A stretch of 64,000 bases of DNA from Actinacidiphila acidipaludis (lineage in GTDB: Bacteria; Actinomycetota; Actinomycetes; Streptomycetales; Streptomycetaceae): positions 62,001 to 126,000 of the forward strand of contig NZ_JAINZZ010000010.1 of assembly GCF_019890725.1 (NCBI RefSeq), read 5' to 3'. Shown here one piece after another: positions 26,227-33,970 of this stretch. The translations under genes and the position numbers were made by a program. The notes beneath the pieces were generated by a model, which worked only from the letters and a program-made list of their open reading frames with translations, ran no database searches and was not told the origin of the DNA. Positions within the stretch are counted from its first letter, which is position 1; each line of letters begins with the position of its first letter.

Positions 26227-26973
26227 TCACAGACCTCCGGCGACCCGCAGCACCGCGCCCGTCGTGTAGGACGCCTCGGAGGACAGCAGCCACGCCACCG
26301 CGGCCGCGACCTCGTCCGGCTCGCCGGGGCGGCGCACCGGGATGCGGTCGGGATTGCGCCAGGGCCGCTCCGGGTCGCCCATCGCCGCGTGGATGCCGGT
26401 GACGATCATGCCGGGCTGCACGGAGTTGACCCGGACGCCCTCCTGGGCCAGCTCCTTGGCCAGGCCGAGGGTCATGGTGTCCACCGCGGCCTTGCTCGCC
26501 GCGTAGTGCACGTACTCGCCGGGGCCGCCGAGGGTGGCCGCGCCCGAGGAGATGTTGACGATCGCGCCGCCCTGGCCGCCGCGGGCGGTGGACATCTCGC
26601 GCGCCGCCCGGCGCGCGCAGATCAGCGCGCCCACCACGTTCACGTCCACCACGCGCCGCATCACCTCGACGGGGGTGTCGGCGAACCGGCCGAGAGGACC
26701 GGTGATGCCCGCGTTGTTGACCAGCCCGGTCACCGGGCCCAGCTCGGCCCGCACAGCCTCGAAGAACGCGTCGACCTGGTCCGCGTCGGTGGTGTCCACC
26801 CGGTGCGTCAGGGCCCGGCCGCCGGCCTCGCCCACCGCGCGGGCCACCTCCTGCGCCGCGTCCTCCGCTCGCTCGTAGCCGATGCCGACGAGGTGGCCGG
26901 CCGCCGCCAGCCGCAGGGCCACCGCGGCCCCGATACCGCGGCTCCCGCCCGTCACCACGGTGACCTGCTCCAT
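26227..26973 (-). CDS. SDR-family oxidoreductase (FabG-like)
   Basis: 248 aa classical short-chain dehydrogenase. The cofactor motif TGGSRGIGAAVA is at the N-terminus, followed by NNAGITGP, then the catalytic Ser in NISSGAATLGGPGEYVHYAASKAAVDTM, whose YAASK provides the Tyr and Lys. The C-terminus SSEASYTTGAVLRVAGGL fits FabG-like 3-oxoacyl reductases. It likely uses NADP(H). The substrate is unknown; it stands alone rather than in a fatty-acid operon. Confidence 0.88.
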   Translation of the reverse strand: MEQVTVVTGGSRGIGAAVALRLAAAGHLVGIGYERAEDAAQEVARAVGEAGGRALTHRVDTTDADQVDAFFEAVRAELGPVTGLVNNAGITGPLGRFADTPVEVMRRVVDVNVVGALICARRAAREMSTARGGQGGAIVNISSGAATLGGPGEYVHYAASKAAVDTMTLGLAKELAQEGVRVNSVQPGMIVTGIHAAMGDPERPWRNPDRIPVRRPGEPDEVAAAVAWLLSSEASYTTGAVLRVAGGL

Positions 26974-27095
26974 CGTGCGCTCCCTCGTCTTCCTCGCCGT
27001 TCCCCCGGAGATCACGAACGCTACCGCAGCACGCCGTCAACACTGCGTGAACGTCTCATGTATCCGGTTCCGGACGGGATGGGCGGGAAACGAGG

Positions 27096-27131
27096 ATTGG
27101 TCTTGACCAAGTCCGGGAGGCGCTCTATGGT
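27096..27131 (+). promoter_or_regulatory. Promoter of the GntR gene with dre-like palindrome on the -35
   Basis: -35 TTGACC (27103-27108), a 17-nt spacer, then -10 TATGGT (27126-27131). The -35 lies inside the perfect dyad TTGGTC-TT-GACCAA (27097-27110), which closely resembles the operator consensus of the HutC/DasR branch of GntR regulators. This points to autorepression by the downstream GntR protein or cross-control by DasR. A leader of about 100 nt follows, containing an AT-rich stretch (27150-27160) rare in this genome. Confidence 0.7.
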
Positions 27132-27237
27132 CCCAGTAGTGCAAGGACCTTTAATAAATAGGGGTTCCTAAACAAGGTTGGACAAGCGGCAGCGGTGCAC
27201 CGGCGCCGGTCGCGACCACGGTGATTGCGAGGACAGG

Positions 27238-27999
27238 GTGGGGACCACGCAGCTCGAATCGGTGCAGGAGCCGAAGTACTGGCACCTGAAGACCGTGCTG
27301 ATCGACGCCCTCGACTCCGAGTTCGAGGTCGGCGAGATCCTGCCCAACGAGCGCGACCTGGCCGCCCGCTTCGGCGTCGCGCGGGCCACGCTCCGCCAGG
27401 CCCTGGAGCAACTGGAGCTGGAGGGCCGCCTGCAGCGCCGCCGCGGCGTCGGGACCACGGTCGCGCCCCCGCGCATGGGTGTCGCGGTCGGGCCCTCCGC
27501 CAACGTCTGGCCCGGCGCCGGGCGCGACGCGTGGCAGACCATCGGCTGCGCCGAGGCGGTCGCCCCGGCGGCGGTCGCCGCGGTGCTGGGCACCGGCGCC
27601 GACGAGGCCGTGCACACCATCCACCGCGAGCGCGTGATGCAGGGCCAGCCGGTCGCCACCGAATTGCTGTATGTGCCCGCCGCCTCCGTGCCGGACCTGT
27701 CGCCGCTGCTCAGCCCGGCGAACCACGCCCCCGCGGTGCTGCGCGAGCTGCACGTCCTGGAGCTGGAGGGCGAGGACCGCGCGGTCGAGCTCGGCTCCGC
27801 GCGCGCCGAGGACGCCAAGCACCTCGACCGCCTCCCGGGCGCGCCGGTGCTGGTCGTCACCACCCGCTACTTCGCGCAGGGCAGGGTCGCCGCCGCCTCG
27901 GTCGCCACCTACCGTGCCGACACCTGCCGGCTGACCTTCGGAGACTCCGGCGCGGTGGAGGTCACCCACCACCAGGCCGAGAGCCGCCAGGCCTCCTGA
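27238..27999 (+). CDS. GntR-family regulator, HutC/DasR-like (UTRA domain)
   Basis: 253 aa from GTG, preceded by GCGAGGAC. The winged helix covers residues about 12-75 (YWHLKTVLIDALDSEFEVGEILPNERDLAARFGVARATLRQALEQLELEGRLQRRRGVGTTVA as seen in pieces). The C-terminal UTRA domain (about 90-250) senses small phosphorylated or amino sugars in this family. The upstream dre-like palindrome supports a HutC-type regulator. The ROK regulator gene lies convergent downstream, so this is a pair of sugar-type regulators without an obvious transporter nearby. The effector is unknown. Confidence 0.88.
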   Translation: MGTTQLESVQEPKYWHLKTVLIDALDSEFEVGEILPNERDLAARFGVARATLRQALEQLELEGRLQRRRGVGTTVAPPRMGVAVGPSANVWPGAGRDAWQTIGCAEAVAPAAVAAVLGTGADEAVHTIHRERVMQGQPVATELLYVPAASVPDLSPLLSPANHAPAVLRELHVLELEGEDRAVELGSARAEDAKHLDRLPGAPVLVVTTRYFAQGRVAAASVATYRADTCRLTFGDSGAVEVTHHQAESRQAS

Positions 28000-28016
28000 G
28001 CCCCGGATCACCGGAC

Positions 28017-28045
28017 CGGCCCGTCTCCTCTCCGGAGGCGGGCCG
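28017..28045. terminator. Bidirectional terminator between GntR and ROK genes
   Basis: A 12-bp stem (CGGCCCG plus TCTCC pairing with GGAGG plus CGGGCCG, one T-G wobble) closes on a 5-nt loop. It lies 18 nt after the GntR stop and serves the two convergent genes. Confidence 0.7.
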
Positions 28046-28119
28046 TTCGCGTGTGCGCGACCGCCGTCCCCCGGGGGGGGGTGCCTCGACAGCGCTCCCC
28101 CAGGGGCCGAGGGCCGGGA

Positions 28120-29277
28120 TCAGTGCCGGGACAGCGCCGTCTGCTCGACGGCGAACAACTGCTCCTCGACGTGGTCCAGCGCCAGCCGCAGCGCCCCCGT
28201 GGCGATGGCCGCCTGCCCCAGCGCGGACAGCACCACCGTCGGCGGCCGCAGGCAGTACCGCGCGAGCTCCGAGCGCAGCGGCTCCAGGACGTCGTCGAGC
28301 CCGGCCGCCCACCCGCCGATCACGACGAGTTCGGGGTCGATCGCCAGCACCAGGGCGGCCACGTCGTGCACCAGGCGCCGCAGGAACCGCTCGACCGCGT
28401 CCTTGGCCTGTGCGTCGCCCTCCCGCGCCAGCGCGAACACCCGCTCCACGGCGGGCTCGTCGAGCGGGTGCAGCGGCGTGCCGGTGGTCGACAGCAGGTG
28501 CTCGGGCGTGACCTCGCGGCCCAGCAGGTGCAGCGCGCCGATCTCACCGGCGGCGCCCCCGAAACCGCGGTGCAGCCGGCCGCCGATCAGCGAACCCGCG
28601 CCCGGGCTCAGCCCGGCCAGCACGAACACCACGTCGTCGGTGCCGACCGCCGCGCCCTTCCAGTGCTCGGCGACCGCGGCCACGTTCGCGTCGTTCTCCA
28701 CCAGGACCGGGCAGCGGAACGACCGCTGGAGGCGTTCACCGAGCGGCAGGCCGGTCCAGCCGGGCAGCGCGGTGCCCAGGCGGACCTCGCCGTGCGCCTC
28801 GACGATGCCGGGGCTGCCGACGCCCACCGCCCACAAGGTGCTGCGGGCCACCCCGGCCCTCCGCAGCAGCTCGGCGACCGTGCCGCGGACCCGTTCCAGC
28901 CGGTCGTCGGCCGAGGCGGACTCCGGGACGTCGCGGCTGTGCGAACCGAGCACCTCGCCGCCGAGGTCGGCCAGCACCACCCGGACCTGGTGGGCGCCGA
29001 TCTCGATGCCGAGCAGATGGCCGGCCTCGGCGTGGAAGCGGAAGCGCCGCGCCGGGCGGCCCTGCTTGCGCGTGTCGGCGGTCTCCGGGGCGACCTCGAC
29101 GACCAGGCCGGACTCCGTCAGGCCCTCGATCACACCCTCGACGGTCGGCCGGGACAGCCCGGTGCTCTGCACGAGTTCGGTGAGCGTGGGGGTCTGCGCC
29201 CCGCGCAGCGCGTGGAGGACGACCGCGGAGTTGATCCGCCTGAGCAGGGACGGGTCCCCGCCGGTGAGTCGCCCCAA
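28120..29277 (-). CDS. ROK-family transcriptional regulator lacking the zinc-cysteine motif
   Basis: 385 aa. The start is a TTG at 29277 with GGGAGG 7 nt upstream; a longer frame to 29400 has no ribosome-binding site. The N-terminal winged helix (LLRRINSAVVLHALRGAQTPTLTELVQSTGLSRPTVEGVIEGL) is followed by the sugar-kinase-like ROK domain (LLGIEIGAHQVRVVLADLGG, then VGSPGIVEAHGEV, PVLVENDANVAAVAEHW). After GGAAGEIGALHL the expected CxCGxxGCxE zinc motif is absent and replaced by REVTPEHLLSTTGTP. It probably works as a sugar-responsive regulator, not a kinase. No sugar genes adjoin. Confidence 0.88.
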   Translation of the reverse strand: MGRLTGGDPSLLRRINSAVVLHALRGAQTPTLTELVQSTGLSRPTVEGVIEGLTESGLVVEVAPETADTRKQGRPARRFRFHAEAGHLLGIEIGAHQVRVVLADLGGEVLGSHSRDVPESASADDRLERVRGTVAELLRRAGVARSTLWAVGVGSPGIVEAHGEVRLGTALPGWTGLPLGERLQRSFRCPVLVENDANVAAVAEHWKGAAVGTDDVVFVLAGLSPGAGSLIGGRLHRGFGGAAGEIGALHLLGREVTPEHLLSTTGTPLHPLDEPAVERVFALAREGDAQAKDAVERFLRRLVHDVAALVLAIDPELVVIGGWAAGLDDVLEPLRSELARYCLRPPTVVLSALGQAAIATGALRLALDHVEEQLFAVEQTALSRH

Positions 29278-29429
29278 GGTGTGTCCTCCCAGCCTGTACC
29301 TGTGTGTGGCGGATCGTACCCGGCACGGGGCCGCGCGGCGAGTGCCGACGGGTACCGGTTGCGTGACGGCCGGACCGGTGGTCACCTGACGGACTGCCAA
29401 TTGTCAGAGGGGCGGGCTTTACTGGACGC

Positions 29430-29897
29430 ATGGATCTTGCTGCCCAGCTCGCCGAGGTGGACCGGCTGCGCGCCCTGGAGTTCCCGGCGCGGCGGGTCAC
29501 CTCCGCCGCCGTCGAGAGCGGCCCCGGTTACCACGTCGCGGACCTCGCCGTGAGCGAGGATTTTCATGACGCCGACGTCGTCCGCCGGGAGGCGGTGGCC
29601 GAGGACTTCGAGGCCGCCTGCCAGGCGTTGATAGAACTCCTCGCGCAACGCTGGGGCGAGCCGCAGCCGCTGGACCTGTACCCGTATCTCATACGGCTGG
29701 AGGAGGGCGGACAGGTGCCGCCGCCGCTGGACCTGATCTGCGGCTACGTCTCCGAGGTGTACGGCTGGACGGTCGGCGACCGGTGGATGGCCCTCGGCAT
29801 CGGCCAGGGCGACCGCGAACTGCCCTTCCAGCTCGTGCTGGCGGTGGGGGAGGCCGGTGCGCTGCCGTCGTCAGGCGGCGAAGGCCGCCTCGCGTAG
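29430..29897 (+). CDS. Hypothetical protein, 155 aa
   Basis: No family recognised. It is a soluble, acidic protein with good Streptomyces codon use. Features include ALEFPARRVTSAAVESGPGYHVADLAV, a middle helix EDFEAACQALIELLAQRWGEP, and EVYGWTVGDRWMALGIGQGDRELPFQ at the C-terminus, with several Trp and Tyr residues. It may be a small immunity-type or SUKH-like fold, but I cannot support that. The 3' end overlaps the convergent mug gene by 27 nt. Confidence 0.6.
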   Translation: MDLAAQLAEVDRLRALEFPARRVTSAAVESGPGYHVADLAVSEDFHDADVVRREAVAEDFEAACQALIELLAQRWGEPQPLDLYPYLIRLEEGGQVPPPLDLICGYVSEVYGWTVGDRWMALGIGQGDRELPFQLVLAVGEAGALPSSGGEGRLA

Positions 29898-30362
29898 CCG
29901 GGCGAACTCCTCGGCCAGCGCGGCCGGTGTCCAGTGCGCGTTGAGCCCGCTGGGACTCGGCAGCACCCAGATCCGGGTGCCGCCGATGGTCCGCTCCTGC
30001 GGTCCGACCTGCGCCAGACGCTCGCCGAACGCGGTCCGGTAGGCCGTCACGCCCAGCACCGCCAGCCAACCCGGGCGGTACCGCTCGACCTTGGCGGTCA
30101 GCGTCCGGCCGCCCGCGACGAGCTCAGCGGCGCTCAGCTCGTCGGCCCGCGCGGTCGCGCGCTCGGCGACGTTGGTGATGCCGAACCCCAGGGCCAGCAC
30201 CTGCTGCTGCTCGGCGGGCGCGATCCGCCGCGGGGTGAACCCGGAGGCGTGCAGCGCGGGCCAGAAGCGGTTGCCGGGCCGGGCGAAGTGGTGACCGGTC
30301 AGCGCGGACATCAGGCCCGGGTTGATCCCGCAGAACAGCACCCGCAGCCCGTCGGCGATCAC
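29871..30362 (-). CDS. mug: G/U mismatch-specific DNA glycosylase (Mug/TDG)
   Basis: 163 aa from GTG. Motif LRVLFCGINPGLMSAL holds the catalytic Asn (GINPG). GHHFARPGNRFWPALHASGF and VLPSPSGLNAHW (substrate-loop PSPSG) complete the uracil-DNA-glycosylase fold of the Mug family, which removes U or T opposite G. The codons upstream of this GTG read LTPEQLAEARELTLED, resembling the usual Mug N-terminus, so translation may begin at a CTG at 30410 that overlaps the purB stop codon. Same strand as purB and probably coupled to it. Confidence 0.88.
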   Translation of the reverse strand: MIADGLRVLFCGINPGLMSALTGHHFARPGNRFWPALHASGFTPRRIAPAEQQQVLALGFGITNVAERATARADELSAAELVAGGRTLTAKVERYRPGWLAVLGVTAYRTAFGERLAQVGPQERTIGGTRIWVLPSPSGLNAHWTPAALAEEFARLREAAFAA

Positions 30363-30406
30363 ATCCTCCAGCGTGAGCTCCCGGGCCTCGGCGAGCTGCT
30401 CCGGCG

Positions 30407-31840
30407 TCAGAGGATCGCCCCCGGCCGGTACGCGGCGGCCTGCGGACGGTCCTTCACGACGTCCTCGATGCGGCGCACGACCTCGGCGACCTGCCCGGTG
30501 GCGGCACCGGTGAAGCCGAGCGGATCGCCCATGAGGGTCTCCAGGGCGGCCCGGTCGAGCGGGATGCGCTCGTCCGCGGCCAGCCGGTCCAGCAGTTCGT
30601 TGCGCTCGGTGCCCTGCTCGCGCATGGCCAGTGCCGAGGCCACCGCGTGCTCCTTGATGGCCTCGTGGGCGATCTCCCGGCCGACGCCCGCCCGTACGGC
30701 GCCCATCAGGACCTTGGTGGTGGCCAGGAACGGCAGGTAGCGGTCCAGCTCACGGGCGACCACCGCGGGGAACGCGCCGAACTCGTCGAGCACGGTCAGG
30801 AACGTCTCCAGCAGGCCGTCGAAGGCGAAGAAGGCGTCGGGCAGCGCGACGCGGCGCACCACCGAGCAGGAGACGTCGCCCTCGTTCCACTGGTCGCCGG
30901 CCAGCTCGCCGGTCATCGACGCGTAGCCGCGCAGCACCACCATCAAGCCGTTGACCCGCTCGCAGGACCGGGTGTTCATCTTGTGCGGCATGGCGGACGA
31001 GCCGACCTGGCCGGGCTTGAAGCCTTCGGTGACGAGCTCGTTGCCGGCCATCAGCCGGATGGTCTTGGCCAGCGACGAGGGGGCGGCCGCGAGCTGGACC
31101 AGCGCGGTCACCGCGTCGTAGTCCAGGGACCGCGGGTACACCTGGCCGACCGAGGTGAACGCCCGGGAGAAGCCGAGGTGATCGGCGATCCGCTGCTCCA
31201 GGTCGGCCAGCCGGGCGGTGTCGCCGCCGAGCAGGTCCAGCATGTCCTGGGAGGTGCCGACCGGGCCCTTGATGCCCCGCAGCGGGTAACGCCCGATCAG
31301 GTCCTCGACGCGCTCGTACGCCACCAGCAGCTCGTCCGCCGCCGTCGCGAAGCGCTTGCCGAGGGTGGTGGCCTGCGCGGCCACGTTGTGGGAGCGGCCG
31401 GCCATGACCAGCTCCGCGTACTGCGCCGCGAGCTGCCCGAGCCGGGCGAGCACCGCGACCGTGCGGTCCCGTACGTGCTCCAGCGACAGCCGGATCTGGA
31501 GCTGTTCGACGTTCTCCGTCAGGTCCCGCGAGGTCATCCCCTTGTGGACCTGCTCGTGCCCGGCGAGCGCGTTGAACTCCTCGATCCGCGCCTTCACGTC
31601 GTGCCGGGTGACCTTCTCGCGCTCGGCGATCGAGGCCAGGTCGACCTGCTCCAGCACCCGCTCGTAGTCCGCGAGCGCCTGCTCCGGCACCTCGACCCCG
31701 AGGTCCTTCTGGGCCCGCAGCACCGCCAGCCACAGCTGGCGCTCGAGCACCACCTTCTGCTCGGGGGACCACAGGGCGGCGAGCTCCGCGGAGGCGTAGC
31801 GGCCGGCGAGGACGTTCGGGATACGCGGCTTGGCAGTCAC
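30407..31840 (-). CDS. purB: Adenylosuccinate lyase
   Basis: 477 aa from GTG (VTAKPRIPNVLAGRY). Signature SSAMPHKMNTRSCERVNGL is the fumarase/aspartase-superfamily loop with the catalytic Ser. GRSHNVAAQATTLGKRFA carries the proton-relay His. It catalyses two fumarate-releasing steps of purine synthesis (SAICAR to AICAR, adenylosuccinate to AMP). A TAAACT -10 box lies 8 nt before the GTG, implying a leader of one or two nucleotides. mug follows downstream. Confidence 0.96.
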   Translation of the reverse strand: MTAKPRIPNVLAGRYASAELAALWSPEQKVVLERQLWLAVLRAQKDLGVEVPEQALADYERVLEQVDLASIAEREKVTRHDVKARIEEFNALAGHEQVHKGMTSRDLTENVEQLQIRLSLEHVRDRTVAVLARLGQLAAQYAELVMAGRSHNVAAQATTLGKRFATAADELLVAYERVEDLIGRYPLRGIKGPVGTSQDMLDLLGGDTARLADLEQRIADHLGFSRAFTSVGQVYPRSLDYDAVTALVQLAAAPSSLAKTIRLMAGNELVTEGFKPGQVGSSAMPHKMNTRSCERVNGLMVVLRGYASMTGELAGDQWNEGDVSCSVVRRVALPDAFFAFDGLLETFLTVLDEFGAFPAVVARELDRYLPFLATTKVLMGAVRAGVGREIAHEAIKEHAVASALAMREQGTERNELLDRLAADERIPLDRAALETLMGDPLGFTGAATGQVAEVVRRIEDVVKDRPQAAAYRPGAIL

Positions 31841-31970
31841 GTGTGCAGAGTTTACCCGGCGGCGGAGCCCGTCCTCGCCGCCGTGTGCGGTGGGGAACCC
31901 CAGATCAGAGGGGATGCCGGGGCGGGCGCCGGAACCCCGCGCGACCGCCCCGCGCCGGGCGGGCGCGGGG

Positions 31971-32795
31971 TCAGGCCTCGGCGGTGGTCCCGGCGGCGGT
32001 GGCACCGGTACCGGAGGCAGGGGCCGTGATGGAGTACGGCAGCAGCTCGGGGCGCTTGGCGGGGCGGCCGTCGCCCGAGGAGCGGCCGGTGAGGCGGCGC
32101 CCGATCCAGGGCAGCAGGTGCTCGCGGGTGAAGCGCACGTCGGCGGTCCGGCGCGCCGCCCAGCCCAGCGGGACCGCGGGCGGCAGCGGCAGTGTCCACT
32201 CGGACTCCGCGGGCAGGCCGAGCCGCTGCCAGATCGCCTCCGCGACCCGCTCGTGGCCCCCGGCCGTCAGGTGCAGCCGGTCGTCCGCCCACAGGCGCGG
32301 GTCACCGAGCACCTCCGCCCCGTACAGGTCCACGACCAGGGCGCCGTGGCGCCGCCCGAGGTCGTCGATGAAGGTGAAGAGCTGTTCCATGCGGGGGGCG
32401 AACCGGGTGGCCACCGGACCCCGGCGGGCCGGGCTGCGCATGAGGACGAGCCGGCCGCAGGACGGCGCCAGCCGCTCCACCGCGCTCTCCAGCTGCGCGC
32501 ACACCGCGTCCACGTCGCACTTGGGCCGCAGCACGTCGTTGAGGCCGCCGACCAGCGTGACGAGGTCGGCGCGCATCGCCGCCGCGGTGTCGACCTGGTC
32601 CTCGGCGATCTGCCGGATCAGCTTGCCGCGCACCGCGAGGTTGGCGTAGCGGAAGTCCGGGTGACGTGCCGCCAGACGGGCGGCGAGCAGGTCGGCCCAG
32701 CCGCGGTAGGAGCCGTCCGGCAGGACGTCGGACATTCCCTCGGTGAAGGAGTCCCCGATGGCGACGAAACTGGTGAACGTGGCGGGCGTCTGCAT
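31971..32795 (-). CDS. SGNH/GDSL-family hydrolase
   Basis: 274 aa. Block I FVAIGDSFTEGMSDVLPDG holds the catalytic Ser. Block II has Gly in NLAVRGK, block III Asn in LVGGLNDVLRPK, and block V WADDRLHLTAGGHERVAEAIWQRLG has the Asp-x-x-His pair. No signal peptide, so it is a cytoplasmic esterase or lipase of unknown substrate. The C-terminal 30 residues are Ala/Thr/Gly-rich and probably disordered. Confidence 0.87.
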   Translation of the reverse strand: MQTPATFTSFVAIGDSFTEGMSDVLPDGSYRGWADLLAARLAARHPDFRYANLAVRGKLIRQIAEDQVDTAAAMRADLVTLVGGLNDVLRPKCDVDAVCAQLESAVERLAPSCGRLVLMRSPARRGPVATRFAPRMEQLFTFIDDLGRRHGALVVDLYGAEVLGDPRLWADDRLHLTAGGHERVAEAIWQRLGLPAESEWTLPLPPAVPLGWAARRTADVRFTREHLLPWIGRRLTGRSSGDGRPAKRPELLPYSITAPASGTGATAAGTTAEA

Positions 32796-32944
32796 GGCGC
32801 CGCGATCCTATGCGACCGCTCGGTCGGCCGGAAAACCGGCACGTCACCGCCTGGGCGGCAGGTTCGTCCCCCGGGCGGAAGCGGCGATTGGCCCGTCGGC
32901 GCCCGGGCCGTCCGCCGACTGTCGGCGCGCTCCGCGCCCGCCGC

Positions 32945-33970
32945 TCAGGCGCGTCCGCCGGGCTGCCGGCCGACCAGCTCCTTGAGGACGTCCTCCATCG
33001 TCACCAGGCCGAGGCCGCGCCCCTCGTCGTCCACCACCGCGGCCAGGTGCGCCCGGCCCGCGCGCATCGCGGTCAGCACGTCGTCCAGCGGGGTCGCCGC
33101 GCCGACCCGGGTGATGTGCCGCAGCGCGGAGCGGGGGAACGGCGCGTCCCGCGACTCGGCGTCCAAGGCGTCCTTGACGTGCAGATAGCCGAGCACCCGC
33201 CCGTCGTCGTCGGCGACCGGGAAGCGGGAGAAGCCGGTGCGCGCGCCCAGTGCCTCCAGGCCCTCGGCGGTGATGCCCAGCGGCGCCCGCACCACGCGTT
33301 CCGGCGGCAGCACGATCTCCCCGACCGGCCGCCGGCCCAGCTCCAGGGCCTCCCGCAGCCGCCCGGTCGCGCGTTCGTCCAGCAGCCCGGCGGCGCCCGC
33401 GTCGACCACCATCCGGGACAGCTCGTCGTCCGAGAAGACCGCCACGACCTCCGAGCGCGGCTCGACCCGCAGCAGCCGCAGCCCGGCGTTGGCCAGGCCG
33501 TTCACGACGAAGATCAGCGGCCGCAGCGCCCTGGTCAGTGCGACCAGCGACGGGCCCAGCAGCATCGCGGCCCGCAGCGGCTCGGCCAGCACCACGTTCT
33601 TGGGCACCATCTCGCCGATGAGCATGTGCAGATAGGTGGCCAGCGCCAGGGCGATCACGAACGAGACGGGGTGCACTGCGCCGTGCGGCACGTGCGTGGC
33701 GCGGAAGAGCGGTGCCAGCAGGTCGGAGATGGCGGGTTCGGCCACGATGCCCAGCACCAGGGTGCAGGCCGTGATGCCGAGCTGGGCGGTGGCCAGGAGC
33801 TGCGCCAGGTGCTCCAGGCCCCACAGCACGGGCCCGGCCCGCCGGTCGCCGGCCTCGTACTTGGGCTCGATCTGGCTGCGCCGCACCGAGATCATCGCGA
33901 ACTCGCCCCCCACGAAGAAGGCGTTCACCACCAGGGTCAGCGCGCCGATCAGCAGTTGCAGAAAGGTCAT
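32945..33970 (-). CDS. CNNM/CBS-domain membrane protein (second of pair)
   Basis: 341 aa. The N-terminal DUF21/CNNM domain spans about 190 residues with several membrane helices (FLQLLIGALTLVVNAFFVGGEFAMISVRRSQIE, then LGITACTLVLGIVAEPAI). Two CBS domains follow (VRAPLGITAEGLEALGARTGFSRFPV, then RVGAATPLDDVLTAMRAGRAHLAAVVDDEGRGLGLVTMEDVLKELVG). The C-terminal CorC-HlyC domain is missing, unlike in its partner. Its ATG overlaps the stop codon of the 33967 gene by 4 nt, so the two are translationally coupled. Role probably in Mg or Co efflux, as inferred for the family. Confidence 0.88.
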   Translation of the reverse strand: MTFLQLLIGALTLVVNAFFVGGEFAMISVRRSQIEPKYEAGDRRAGPVLWGLEHLAQLLATAQLGITACTLVLGIVAEPAISDLLAPLFRATHVPHGAVHPVSFVIALALATYLHMLIGEMVPKNVVLAEPLRAAMLLGPSLVALTRALRPLIFVVNGLANAGLRLLRVEPRSEVVAVFSDDELSRMVVDAGAAGLLDERATGRLREALELGRRPVGEIVLPPERVVRAPLGITAEGLEALGARTGFSRFPVADDDGRVLGYLHVKDALDAESRDAPFPRSALRHITRVGAATPLDDVLTAMRAGRAHLAAVVDDEGRGLGLVTMEDVLKELVGRQPGGRA

